Positions 20,784 to 30,260 of a DNA stretch of 64,000 bases are shown here, piece by piece (the first letter of the stretch is position 1; each line of letters starts with the position of its first letter). This stretch comes from Bifidobacterium crudilactis (GTDB taxonomy: Bacteria > Actinomycetota > Actinomycetes > Actinomycetales > Bifidobacteriaceae), in contig NZ_JHAL01000002.1 of assembly GCF_000738005.1 (NCBI RefSeq), positions 248,001 through 312,000 on the forward strand, given 5' to 3'. A program made the translations under genes and the position numbers. Below the pieces are notes generated by a model, which saw only the letters and a list, made by a program, of their open reading frames with translations, did not search any database and was not told the origin of the DNA.

Positions 20784-20873
20784 ATAATGTCCCGCTGTAA
20801 GGGGCATCCCGTCACTGCCGGTGTGTGCTCGAACGGAATCAAGGCATGTGCACGCACCGACAGTGAGGCTCTG

Positions 20874-21635
20874 TTACTGCTGAACCGGTTGTCCGCTGTA
20901 TATCTCGAAACCTGCGGAAACCGGTATGTTCTCACCGGTGATCGGCGCGGATTCATCCGATGCCAGGAAAAACATGGTTCTCGCAACATCGTCCGGTTCG
21001 ACCAATCTGCCGAGAGGGCTGGCCTGGGCGAATTCATCGATAACCGATTCCGGATTGCTTTTGAACATCGGCGTCAGCGTCGGTCCGGGATTCACGTTGT
21101 TCACCCGGATGCCGTATTTCCCGTAATCGAGAGCCATGGCGCGCACCAGATTGACGACGGCACCTTTCGCAGCGTTGTAGACGGCCATGTTGTAATCGCC
21201 CTGAAGACCGGAGATGGATGCGGTGTTGACGATGGTCCCCGACTTTCGCTCAATCATGGCCGGTACGAAAGCCTTGGTAGTCAGGAAGATTGATTTCACG
21301 TCGGTGGCCATGACTCTATCCCAGGTGCTTTCATCGAGTTCATGCACCGCACCTTTGGCGAAGATGCCGGCGTTGTTGATGACGCTGTCGACGTGCCCGA
21401 ACTGCTGATAGGCGGCTTCTGCCAGGCTGTTCACGGAATCGGCGTCGGAAACGTCACATTGGTGGAACGCCATCCGGTCCGCACCGTACTGCGTTGACAG
21501 CTGCATGTGCACATCCTGCCCCAGCGTGTCATTGAAATCAGCCATCACGACGTTCCATCCCCTGGATAGGAACAGCTGTGAAGCGCTCAACCCGATACCC
21601 GATACTCCGCCGGTGATTACGACTGTGTTGCTCAT
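20874..21635 (-). CDS. Short-chain dehydrogenase/reductase
   Basis: Classical SDR with the nucleotide-binding TGGVSGIGLSA near the N-terminus, NNAG at about residue 85, a catalytic Ser in NTASISG and the YNAAK active site (YxxxK). The ending NIPVSAGFEI is similar to sugar and sugar-acid dehydrogenases. I chose the ATG at 21635, which has GGAGG seven bases upstream; the longer frame from 21716 has an unlike N-terminus. It is convergent with the YihS-like isomerase; acting on a related sugar is plausible but unproven. Confidence 0.85.
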   Translation of the reverse strand: MSNTVVITGGVSGIGLSASQLFLSRGWNVVMADFNDTLGQDVHMQLSTQYGADRMAFHQCDVSDADSVNSLAEAAYQQFGHVDSVINNAGIFAKGAVHELDESTWDRVMATDVKSIFLTTKAFVPAMIERKSGTIVNTASISGLQGDYNMAVYNAAKGAVVNLVRAMALDYGKYGIRVNNVNPGPTLTPMFKSNPESVIDEFAQASPLGRLVEPDDVARTMFFLASDESAPITGENIPVSAGFEIYSGQPVQQ

Positions 21636-21776
21636 GTTCTGCCTCCGTCGATTTGCGTTACCACCATCGTAGTGCCGGACCAGGAGAGTTTGACCGGAAG
21701 GCAGATTGATGAACATTGACGCGTGCCGGTACGCCTGTGGGTGATATGGCGCTCTTTGGATGGTTAGACTTGGAGC

Positions 21777-22232
21777 ATGGCGCGTGGTCGTTTAGGGGTT
21801 AAGGTCTGCTGTGTGATTGGAGCGGTTGCGGTTGTCGCTGCAGTCGCTTTTTTCGTCATGCGCCAGATGGGGGTGGCATGGCTCCAACCGCCGTTGGATT
21901 TGTCATCCACGAAGGTCGAGATATCCCAATCCGACCTGTTCACCCCGGATGTGCTGCGCAAAGGTGCGACGCATGTCGAGAATGATATGTCCTCCATGCG
22001 CGGCTGTGCCATTGAACGGATTTCGTACGCTGAGCCCGGAACTGTGGGTGAACATGGTTCGAACAAATACGGCACGTCGGTTACTTTCGAGATGGCGTAT
22101 ACCTGCAACACCTTCAATACGCAAAGGACGGCGATGCCTTCCAGCGGTTCATACGAATACCTTCTTCAATATGCTCCAGACAAGTCCGTGGACGGCACAG
22201 GCTGGGTGACGGTATCGCACGGCAATGGGTGA
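21777..22232 (+). CDS. Small secreted or membrane-anchored hypothetical protein
   Basis: A 151-residue protein with one N-terminal hydrophobic helix (about residues 9-31) followed by an outside domain with two cysteines (about residues 76 and 109) that could form a disulfide. I do not recognise the family. It stands alone between the SDR gene and the tRNA gene. Confidence 0.55.
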   Translation: MARGRLGVKVCCVIGAVAVVAAVAFFVMRQMGVAWLQPPLDLSSTKVEISQSDLFTPDVLRKGATHVENDMSSMRGCAIERISYAEPGTVGEHGSNKYGTSVTFEMAYTCNTFNTQRTAMPSSGSYEYLLQYAPDKSVDGTGWVTVSHGNG

Positions 22233-22335
22233 GAGACGAGGTATTCAAAGATGTATAGGGGTGCTGCGGAATCAACACATCGTGCCGTGGCTGCCTTGTT
22301 TCGCTGTCGTGCGTTCCTTGATAAGGCTGGAAACG

Positions 22336-22367
22336 AAAAAACCGCGGTCGCTGATGTGCGGCCACGG
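22336..22367 (-). terminator. Terminator after the CAT-anticodon tRNA
   Basis: Directly after the tRNA on the minus strand, a 10-bp GC-rich stem (CCGTGGCCGC with GCGACCGCGG, one mismatch) is followed by six T residues. Confidence 0.8.
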
Positions 22368-22371
22368 TTCG

Positions 22372-22448
22372 TGGTGGGGCCTCAGGGGCTTGAACCCTGG
22401 ACCGAACGATTATGAGTCGTTTGCTCTAACCGACTGAGCTAAGGCCCC
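22372..22448 (-). tRNA. tRNA with anticodon CAT (elongator Met, or Ile2 after lysidine modification)
   Basis: A full cloverleaf is visible: a 7-bp acceptor stem (GGGGCCT/AGGCCCC), a D arm with AGTCGGTTA, an anticodon stem AACGA/TCGTT around the loop CTCATAA, a T arm CAGGG-TTCAAGC-CCCTG, discriminator A and an encoded CCA at 22372-22374. CAT can be methionine or, when C34 becomes lysidine by TilS (gene at 8138), isoleucine for AUA codons. The body resembles bacterial Ile2 tRNA at many places, but actinobacterial elongator Met tRNAs are close too, so I leave the identity open. Confidence 0.93.
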
Positions 22449-22546
22449 GATTGGCATGAAACCAACTTAGCTATGTTAGCAAAGCCTACTCACCGCGCAA
22501 GCGCGGGTCGTGGTGGAGGGTGGGTTCATGCCGGAATCTCATGGCA

Positions 22547-22583
22547 CGGGGATGGTTGTTCTGGAGGAACCAGCCATCCCCGG
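22547..22583 (-). terminator. Terminator of the ECF S-component gene
   Basis: The stem CGGGGATGGTTG with CAGCCATCCCCG (12 bp) lies just after the stop codon at 22589 of the minus-strand gene. The loop is about 12 bases; the U-tract is poor. Confidence 0.6.
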
Positions 22584-22588
22584 TATGC

Positions 22589-23224
22589 TCAGTCGCTGAT
22601 GCCGCGTACCGCGCGACCCGAGGCGAACTTATCGAGTGCGCCCGTCTTGGCGATGGCCAGATAGAGGTACCAGCTCATCACGCCGCCGATGAGTATGCCG
22701 CCTATGATTTCGCAGGTCATGTGGATGATGCCACGCGGGCTGATGAGCGCGACGCCCTGATATTGGAAGAACAGCAGGTAGAAGCCGTATTCGATGGCGA
22801 CCAGGAATCCGGACAGCATGGTGATGCTCAGCGTCCAACGTCGATAGAGGAATATCGCGAATGCGATTTCGGCACTCAATCCTTGCAAGGCCCCCGAAAG
22901 GAAGACGAATCCGAATGAGAACTGGTTCCCGAGAAGCATTTCTACGGCGCTGCCCACCAGATTGACGAATATCGCGGCGCCCGGCTTGCGAATAATCAAC
23001 AGGGCCAACGGGCCGGAGAAATACCAGACCGCGTGGAATATGCTGCCCAGGCCTGGAAGTATGGCGGCAAGCATGGGGAACAGCCATGCGGAAACATAGT
23101 TGAATCCCCAGAACACCAGTCCGCAGGCCACTCCTATCGCAGATGAAACCGCTATGTCCATTGGTCTCCATTGCAGGGAACCGGATGGTCTGGAATATGG
23201 GTGTTGAGATTTGGTTATGGTCAT
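22589..23224 (-). CDS. ECF transporter S component, YkoE-like (thiamine/HMP precursor)
   Basis: A 211-residue polytopic protein with about five to six hydrophobic helices and the YkoE-type opening (AIGVACGLVFWGFNYV). YkoE proteins are the substrate-binding membrane part of an energy-coupling factor importer for thiamine or its hydroxymethylpyrimidine precursor; the ATPase and T component are usually encoded as ykoD/ykoC, which are not in this window. The start at 23224 has GAGGAG eight bases upstream; the longer frame is not supported. A terminator lies just after the stop. I looked for a TPP riboswitch upstream and did not see its CTGAGA core. Confidence 0.8.
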   Translation of the reverse strand: MTITKSQHPYSRPSGSLQWRPMDIAVSSAIGVACGLVFWGFNYVSAWLFPMLAAILPGLGSIFHAVWYFSGPLALLIIRKPGAAIFVNLVGSAVEMLLGNQFSFGFVFLSGALQGLSAEIAFAIFLYRRWTLSITMLSGFLVAIEYGFYLLFFQYQGVALISPRGIIHMTCEIIGGILIGGVMSWYLYLAIAKTGALDKFASGRAVRGISD

Positions 23225-23736
23225 AGAGGTGCTCCTCGTGCTGTTTGCGCACAGTATTGTCTTGTTGGCGGCGCTGCCGGTATCCGACGGACGCATAAGC
23301 ATGTTGTCGGTGACGGTGCCTGACGCTCCTTGACCTGCGCAAACGGGCGGGAGCGCCGAGCAACACTGTATCAGCGCCGTATCGTTTGCCTGTATGCGGT
23401 GCTTACTGTCGACAAGAGTTGTTGTAAGGACATTGTTGTAGAGACATGGTGTAAAGACACCGCTGTTCGACGGATACCATGCTTTCGGAACCATGTTTCC
23501 CCGAGCCGTTCCACACGCCTTCTTCGCAAACCCCCAGGACGATGGCACAATAGTGAGCGAGGAAAGCTTGGCATGGATGATTCTTATGGCTTCATGAGGT
23601 GCCGTGTATTGAACTACGAGCCTGGTGTGGAACTCTTCCACCGAAAAGGCGACAATTGACGGAGGAAGGCATGGACTCAGCGGTTGAGCGGTTCTGAGGA
23701 CATGTTTCGAGGACACGTTGAGAACCGCATGAGACA
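23225..23736. other. 512-bp divergent intergenic region (ECF gene / sua5)
   Basis: No gene is supported. Promoters for both flanking genes must lie here. The minus-strand half next to the ECF gene contains GC-rich segments able to pair (GGCGCTCC with GGAGCG, near 23325-23360), so a structured leader is possible, but no known riboswitch core is recognisable. Confidence 0.4.
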
Positions 23737-24492
23737 ATGGTGCTTTCGGCGACTAGCAGAGGAATGGCGGCAGTACAACATATGACAGGTGACGAGTCCG
23801 AACGGGTGCGTGCATTGAGCCCAGAGACGTTGGCATTGGCCACGAAGCTGGTTAAGCGCGGAGAGGTTGTCGTTATTCCGACCGATACCGTATACGGCAT
23901 CGCATGCGACCCTTTCAGCGAGCAGGCAATAGAGAAGATATTCCAGGCGAAGCGGCGTCCGCATACCAAAGCGCTGCAGGTGCTGTTGCCATCGGTGGAG
24001 TCGATCGCGGAGCTGTCTCTGAAACTTCCCACACCGCTTGAAGTGCTTGCCGAAGCCTTTCTCCCGGGCGCGTTTTCTCCTATCTGTGAGGCTCAGGAGG
24101 AATGCGGACTTGCCACGGTGCATGAAGACGGGGCATTGCGCACGCAGGGTGTGCGAGTCCCCGATTCCGAAGCATCCAGACGAGTGTTGCAGGCGACCGG
24201 TCCCGTCGCTGCTTCCAGCGCGAACATATCAGGTATGCCCAGTGCACAGACGGCCCAGGAGGCGTATGCGCAACTGGGGGATTCGGTGGCTTTGTATGTT
24301 GATGCTGGTCCGACACCCGGTCCGGTTGCGTCGACGGTGGTGGAAGCCGATTGCGCGGGGGAGGACGGCATCAGAATACTGCGCGTCGGCGTGATTCCCG
24401 AAACGGCTGTACGCAAGGTCTTGCATGACAACACCGGTCTGGGCGATGCGATGCCCTGTCATACCGAAGAAACAGGGAACGCAAGGGCATGA
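23737..24492 (+). CDS. L-threonylcarbamoyladenylate synthase (Sua5/YciO/YrdC)
   Basis: Makes threonylcarbamoyl-AMP from threonine, bicarbonate and ATP, the first step of t6A modification at position 37 of ANN-decoding tRNAs. The YrdC-domain signature VVIPTDTVYGIACDP and the KRRPHTKALQVLLP nucleotide-binding segment are clear, as is AASSANISG. The usual PGPLT segment is here PGAFS. At 251 residues it is close to the short YrdC form, without the full Sua5 C-terminal domain. The start may be 23737, 23764 or 23782. The stop overlaps the start of the next gene (ATGA). Confidence 0.88.
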   Translation: MVLSATSRGMAAVQHMTGDESERVRALSPETLALATKLVKRGEVVVIPTDTVYGIACDPFSEQAIEKIFQAKRRPHTKALQVLLPSVESIAELSLKLPTPLEVLAEAFLPGAFSPICEAQEECGLATVHEDGALRTQGVRVPDSEASRRVLQATGPVAASSANISGMPSAQTAQEAYAQLGDSVALYVDAGPTPGPVASTVVEADCAGEDGIRILRVGVIPETAVRKVLHDNTGLGDAMPCHTEETGNARA

Positions 24493-25859
24493 GGGTATAT
24501 CTGTTTATCGCCGCCATAGCGGGTGGAGCCACTTGGCTGGTCACCCCGCTGATTCGACATGTGGCGATTCGCATCGGTGCTGTGGGAGAGGTGCGTTCGA
24601 GGGACGTCCACACGGTGCCGACGCCACGTATGGGCGGAGTGGCGATGATGGTCGGTTATGTCGTAGCCATGCTCTTCGCCAGCCACTTGCCCTTTATCTC
24701 GGGGTTATTCGCGGCTAGTAACCAGGCGTGGGTAATTCTCGGAGGTGCGGTGCTGATTTGTCTGCTTGGCGTTGCAGACGATTTGTGGGATTTGGATTGG
24801 ATGCTGAAGCTTGGCGGTCAGCTGCTCATATCGGTTCTGGTGTCTTGGGGAGGTGTGCAAATCATCTCCTTGCCCCTCGGCTCCCTGGTAACGGCTTCCC
24901 CGAGCCTGTCGATGGCGATTACCGCCTTTCTTATCGTCGCTTCAATCAACGCCGTCAACTTCGTCGACGGTCTGGATGGTCTCGCATCCGGTATCGTCGC
25001 CATCGGCGGCATCGCCTTCGCCGTATATTCGTACATCATCGCGAGAACTTCTCCGAGCTATGCCTCCATGGCCACACTCATCGACGTGGCGTTGGTCGGT
25101 ATCTGCGTGGGCTTCATCCTGCACAACTGGCATCCGGCGAAGCTCTTTATGGGAGACTCGGGTTCGATGCTGCTCGGGTATCTCATCACCTGTGCTTCCA
25201 TTGTGATGACCGGACGACTCGACCCGGTTTCCATCCACACGAGCATCTATCTGCCGGTGTTCATGCCCATACTGTTGCCTATCCTGGTGCTGTTCCTCCC
25301 TGTTCTCGACATGCTGCTCGCTGTGGTCCGCAGGGTGAGCCATGGGCAATCGCCGATGCATCCCGACAGGATGCATCTTCACCATCGCATGCTGAAAATC
25401 GGCCACTCGGTGCAGTCCGCAGTGCTCATTCTGTGGGGGTGGGCCGCCCTGATAGCCTTCGGGTCGATTATGATTCTCTTCTTCGAAGCGGAATATGTGG
25501 CCATAGGGTTCGTCATTGCCTGCATCGCACTGACCGTCGTCACCTTGTATCCCTACTATCGCAGGCGCATTCCGGAGATACGAGCCGAGAACGCGGCTTT
25601 GGCGGCTGCAAAGCGTCGAGAACATGCTCATCATGCCCAATCCCAGGAAGCCAAAGTCGAAATCGATGCTTCGATGGCGGCAAGGCAAACTCGGAACGAA
25701 GAGGGGCATGTGGGTTCCGTGACGTGGGATTCACGACAGCCGGATTCGCTAACGTCGGATTCACCAGGTCGGGATGCGACGTCGCATCGCCATGCCCGTG
25801 ACGATTTCGATGACGACGCCCGTCACGGCAACCACGACGATACCGTGAAGCAGGACTGA
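24489..25859 (+). CDS. Undecaprenyl-phosphate sugar-1-phosphate transferase (WecA/TagO/MraY family)
   Basis: Polytopic membrane enzyme that transfers a sugar-1-phosphate, probably GlcNAc-1-P, from a UDP-sugar to undecaprenyl phosphate, starting wall polysaccharide or teichoic-acid-like glycan synthesis. Family motifs are DVHTVPTPRMGG (substrate loop), VNFVDGLDGLASG, FMGDSGSMLLGY and DRMHLHHRML. About ten to eleven helices fill residues 1-365; the last 90 residues are polar and probably disordered. In Actinobacteria a WecA-like gene commonly follows sua5. It could supply the glycan made by the two GT2 enzymes at the left end, but that is only a suggestion. Confidence 0.9.
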   Translation: MRVYLFIAAIAGGATWLVTPLIRHVAIRIGAVGEVRSRDVHTVPTPRMGGVAMMVGYVVAMLFASHLPFISGLFAASNQAWVILGGAVLICLLGVADDLWDLDWMLKLGGQLLISVLVSWGGVQIISLPLGSLVTASPSLSMAITAFLIVASINAVNFVDGLDGLASGIVAIGGIAFAVYSYIIARTSPSYASMATLIDVALVGICVGFILHNWHPAKLFMGDSGSMLLGYLITCASIVMTGRLDPVSIHTSIYLPVFMPILLPILVLFLPVLDMLLAVVRRVSHGQSPMHPDRMHLHHRMLKIGHSVQSAVLILWGWAALIAFGSIMILFFEAEYVAIGFVIACIALTVVTLYPYYRRRIPEIRAENAALAAAKRREHAHHAQSQEAKVEIDASMAARQTRNEEGHVGSVTWDSRQPDSLTSDSPGRDATSHRHARDDFDDDARHGNHDDTVKQD

Positions 25860-25931
25860 CAAAGAGCCCTAAAGCCCTGGAACAAAGCCATTCAGCCGAT
25901 GGCGTGTCGACACGTCAATAACCGACTATAG

Positions 25932-27488
<1,557 letters not shown>

Positions 27489-27528
27489 TCGCCGCTGATG
27501 TCGGCAATAGCGGTCTGATGCGAAGCAA

Positions 27529-27598
27529 CGAAGGTGTGCATACCCACGCAGGGTGCGCTGAATTCAGCGCAGTCGGCATGCGGGCATGCACACTTTCG
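27529..27598. terminator. Nested-palindrome terminator of guaB
   Basis: An outer 17-base arm CGAAGGTGTGCATACCC pairs with GGGCATGCACACTTTCG (two mismatches or wobbles). Inside the loop is a perfect 18-base palindrome, TGCGCTGAATTCAGCGCA (27554-27571). The structure can fold as one long arm with an inner hairpin. Confidence 0.65.
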
Positions 27599-27770
27599 TA
27601 TATTCGGAGCAACGCCTCCAAGGTTGTGGTCGGTATCTGACGGTGTGGTCGGTGCTCGGGGGTAGGTTGAAGAGTTCGGCGGACGGACGTGTCGTCCAGG
27701 CAGCGCACCCTGACCACGGTTGCGGCTTGGCGGTAATGTATTGAGGAATCAAGGAAAGGTGCACCTGCTT

Positions 27771-28472
27771 ATGTCCAATTCAGAGGATCTGACGCTCAGC
27801 GCGGAGGACTCAAGGCTTATTTGGATCGACTGCGAGATGACGGGTCTGGATATTTTCCACGACGAGCTGTGCGAAGTGTCGGTCGTGCCCACGGACTTCA
27901 ACATGAAGGTGCTGGATTCGGGCATCGATCTGGTCATCAAACCATCCGACGAATCGCTTGCCCAGATGAACGACTTCGTGCGTCACATGCACACCTCATC
28001 GGGTCTGGTCGAAGAGATGAAGCAGGGTCTTGCCCTGGCTGAGGCGCAGCGTCAGGTCATCGAGTACGTCACCCCCTTCCTGCCCAAAACCGGCAAGGCG
28101 CATCTGGCGGGAAACTCGGTCGGTTCGGACAAAAAATTCCTGGACCGTTTTATGCCTGACCTGATGGCGAAGCTGCATTACCGCGTGATTGACGTGAGCA
28201 CCCTCAAGGAGCTGTCGCGTCGCTGGTATCCTGCGGTGTACAGCAATAAGCCCGAAAAGCATGGCGGTCATCGCGCATTGGCGGACATCATCGAGTCCAT
28301 TGACGAGCTTCGCTATTACCGCGAGGCATTTTTCGCGCCGACGCCAGGTCCCGATGACCAGAAATCCAAAGACATCGCCGCTCAGGTCGAATCCACAAGC
28401 CTCCTGCGCAGCTATGAGGCAGAGGGAGCGCCCGTCGAAGACGCCTCGACCCCTGAAAAAATCGATTACTAA
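27771..28472 (+). CDS. orn: Oligoribonuclease
   Basis: 3'-to-5' exonuclease of the DEDDh family that degrades 2- to 5-nt RNAs, including pGpG. The motifs are [10 protein letters not shown] (exo I), [17 protein letters not shown] (exo II) and HRALADI with the catalytic His just before the last Asp (exo III). The start at 27771 (MSNSEDL) follows AAGGAAAGG at a suitable distance; the longer frame from 27720 is not needed. The C-terminal extension of about 40 residues is actinobacterial in style. Confidence 0.95.
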   Translation: MSNSEDLTLSAEDSRLIWIDCEMTGLDIFHDELCEVSVVPTDFNMKVLDSGIDLVIKPSDESLAQMNDFVRHMHTSSGLVEEMKQGLALAEAQRQVIEYVTPFLPKTGKAHLAGNSVGSDKKFLDRFMPDLMAKLHYRVIDVSTLKELSRRWYPAVYSNKPEKHGGHRALADIIESIDELRYYREAFFAPTPGPDDQKSKDIAAQVESTSLLRSYEAEGAPVEDASTPEKIDY

Positions 28473-28477
28473 TTGCG

Positions 28478-28563
28478 AATCCCTACACAAACGGGATATC
28501 GCCGACAACGGTCCCGCGGAATTCCGGGCTTCTCGCAATGAGCCCAGTCGTTTCTGCAGGGAT
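28478..28563. repeat. Imperfect inverted repeat sharing 15 bp with the 13520 element
   Basis: AATCCCTACACAAAC (28478-28492) is identical to bases 13618-13632. A diverged opposite copy, GTTTCTGCAGGGAT, lies at 28550-28563, with a GGGCT/AGCCC hairpin between. Arm order is opposite to that of the 13520 element. Confidence 0.5.
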
Positions 28564-28594
28564 ATGAAAGTATGTACGTCACTCGTGGCACGAT

Positions 28595-30007
28595 ATGGGC
28601 ATGCGGCAATCAGAAGCGTTGACCATTCTCAAGGCAGGAGCCAATGTGTTCCTTACCGGTGCCCCGGGTGCCGGCAAGACCTACGTGTTGAACGAATTCA
28701 TCAGCGGTGCGAGGCGTTCCGACGCTGATGTGGCTGTGACCGCATCTACAGGCATCGCCTCCACGCATATCAACGGACAGACCATCCACTCATGGAGCGG
28801 ACTGGGCGTGGCGACCTGTTTGAGTGAACAGCTGCTCAAACGGATACGTACCAGGCGCAAGAGGCAGATATCTGGAACCGACGTGCTTGTCATCGATGAG
28901 GTCTCGATGATGCATGCGTGGCTGTTCGACATGGTCGATGAGGTTTGCAGGAGCATACGGCACAGTCCCGAGCCCTTTGGCGGCCTGCAAGTGGTGCTTT
29001 CGGGTGATTTCTTCCAGCTGCCCCCGGTCAGCCGCTCAGGGCGCAACACCGATATGCTGATGCCCAGCGAGGAGTTCGAACGTTCCAGGCAGCGGTATGT
29101 CGAGGCAGGCAAGGACCCGGAGGGCTTCATCACGGAATCCCTGGTCTGGGATGCGCTGAACCCCGTTATCTGCTATCTCACCGAGCAGCACCGTCAGGAT
29201 GACGGACAGCTGCTCACCGTGCTTACCGACATCAGGGAGGGTTCGGTCAGTCAGGAGGACCATGACGTTCTGGCCTCTCGCCTGGGCAAGACACCCGCCG
29301 AGGATGAGGTATCGGTTAATCTCTTCCCCGTCAATCGGCAGGCCGACAGTCTCAACGACCTGAGACTCTCGCAGATAGCGGACACGCCTCACCAATACCA
29401 TGCCGAATCGGCCGGTTCCGCTCAGCTGGTCGAACGACTGAAGAAGAACATGCTCGCACCCGAGCAGTTGACGTTGAAAACAGGTGCCGCAGTGATGGCT
29501 CTGCGCAATGACCAGGACCACCAGTATGTCAACGGTTCGATAGGCAAAGTGAGAGGCTTCGTCCAGGAAAACAAGGGTGGTTGGCCGATTGTCGAGTTCG
29601 AGAACGGCAATATCGTCACGATGAAGCCGGCATCCTGGGAAATGATGGATGGAGATCAGGTGCTTGCCTCGGTGAATCAGGTGCCGCTGAGATGTGCCTG
29701 GGCCATCACAATCCACAAATCACAGGGCATGACGCTTGACCGTGCGGTTATGGATTTGCGCAGAACCTTCGCTCCCGGCATGGGCTATGTGGCTCTATCT
29801 CGTGTGGAGGCGCTCGACGGGCTGTATCTCAGAGGCATCAACGAGCACGCATTCATGGTTTCTCCCGACGCTGTCTATCTTGATTCCAGGCTTCGTGATG
29901 ATTCGCGTGCCGCATGCGCGAGACTCGCGGGGGAGGGAAGCGCGTCGTTCAGCAAAGTTGCCCTGGAGCAACAGGAGGACGAATTCACCCAGGGTGACCT
30001 GTTCTAG
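28595..30007 (+). CDS. PIF1-like / RecD-type AAA+ DNA helicase
   Basis: Superfamily 1B helicase domain architecture: Walker A GAPGAGKT (about residues 21-28), TASTGIAS, the Walker B pair IDEVSMM, GDFFQLPP (motif III), a Q-rich segment, and in the C-terminal part the UvrD-like domain with AITIHKSQGMTLDRA and YVALSRVEALDGLYL. PIF1-family helicases unwind forked DNA, G-quadruplexes and R-loops. At 470 residues it is a compact bacterial PIF1. Start assigned at 28595; the upstream sequence has no strong Shine-Dalgarno. It stands alone between orn and proS. Confidence 0.85.
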   Translation: MGMRQSEALTILKAGANVFLTGAPGAGKTYVLNEFISGARRSDADVAVTASTGIASTHINGQTIHSWSGLGVATCLSEQLLKRIRTRRKRQISGTDVLVIDEVSMMHAWLFDMVDEVCRSIRHSPEPFGGLQVVLSGDFFQLPPVSRSGRNTDMLMPSEEFERSRQRYVEAGKDPEGFITESLVWDALNPVICYLTEQHRQDDGQLLTVLTDIREGSVSQEDHDVLASRLGKTPAEDEVSVNLFPVNRQADSLNDLRLSQIADTPHQYHAESAGSAQLVERLKKNMLAPEQLTLKTGAAVMALRNDQDHQYVNGSIGKVRGFVQENKGGWPIVEFENGNIVTMKPASWEMMDGDQVLASVNQVPLRCAWAITIHKSQGMTLDRAVMDLRRTFAPGMGYVALSRVEALDGLYLRGINEHAFMVSPDAVYLDSRLRDDSRAACARLAGEGSASFSKVALEQQEDEFTQGDLF

Positions 30008-30086
30008 CGTCCGCACACAGGACTTCCGTCCTTGAGCACGGTCCGAGATGGCTCCCCCGCTGCTGACAGTGCAGCATTGCCGCCGT

Positions 30087-30186
30087 GAGGGGAGGGTGGA
30101 GTCGGACACAGCGTTGCGTCACACGAACACAGCGTGGTTGCGAACACTGTGTAGACCAACACTGTGTAGACCAACACCGTGGCGTG
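30087..30186. repeat. Degenerate short direct repeats upstream of proS
   Basis: AACACTGTGTAGACC occurs twice head to tail (30143-30157, 30158-30172) and a third, diverged copy begins at 30173. Further CACAGCG and ACACAGCGTTGCG-like variants lie just upstream, so the stretch is built from related 14-15 bp pieces. The CACTGTGTA core also occurs in the tandem array at 60946. Confidence 0.55.
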
Positions 30187-30260
30187 AACACGGACCAGGA
30201 CGCCAGAGAACGTGGATACGAGGGTCGTCAGACCCGCGATGTCCTTTTGGATGAATAATC

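Noticed and set aside
23225-23400. TPP riboswitch before the YkoE-type gene
   Set aside because: The conserved TPP core sequences are not present on the minus strand.
23330-23659. Small gene in the ECF/sua5 intergenic region
   Set aside because: Low-quality frame with no start signal, domain or typical codon pattern.
22589-23737. A 382-residue version of the ECF S component
   Set aside because: The extra N-terminal part has no family features; a good ribosome-binding site marks 23224 as the start.
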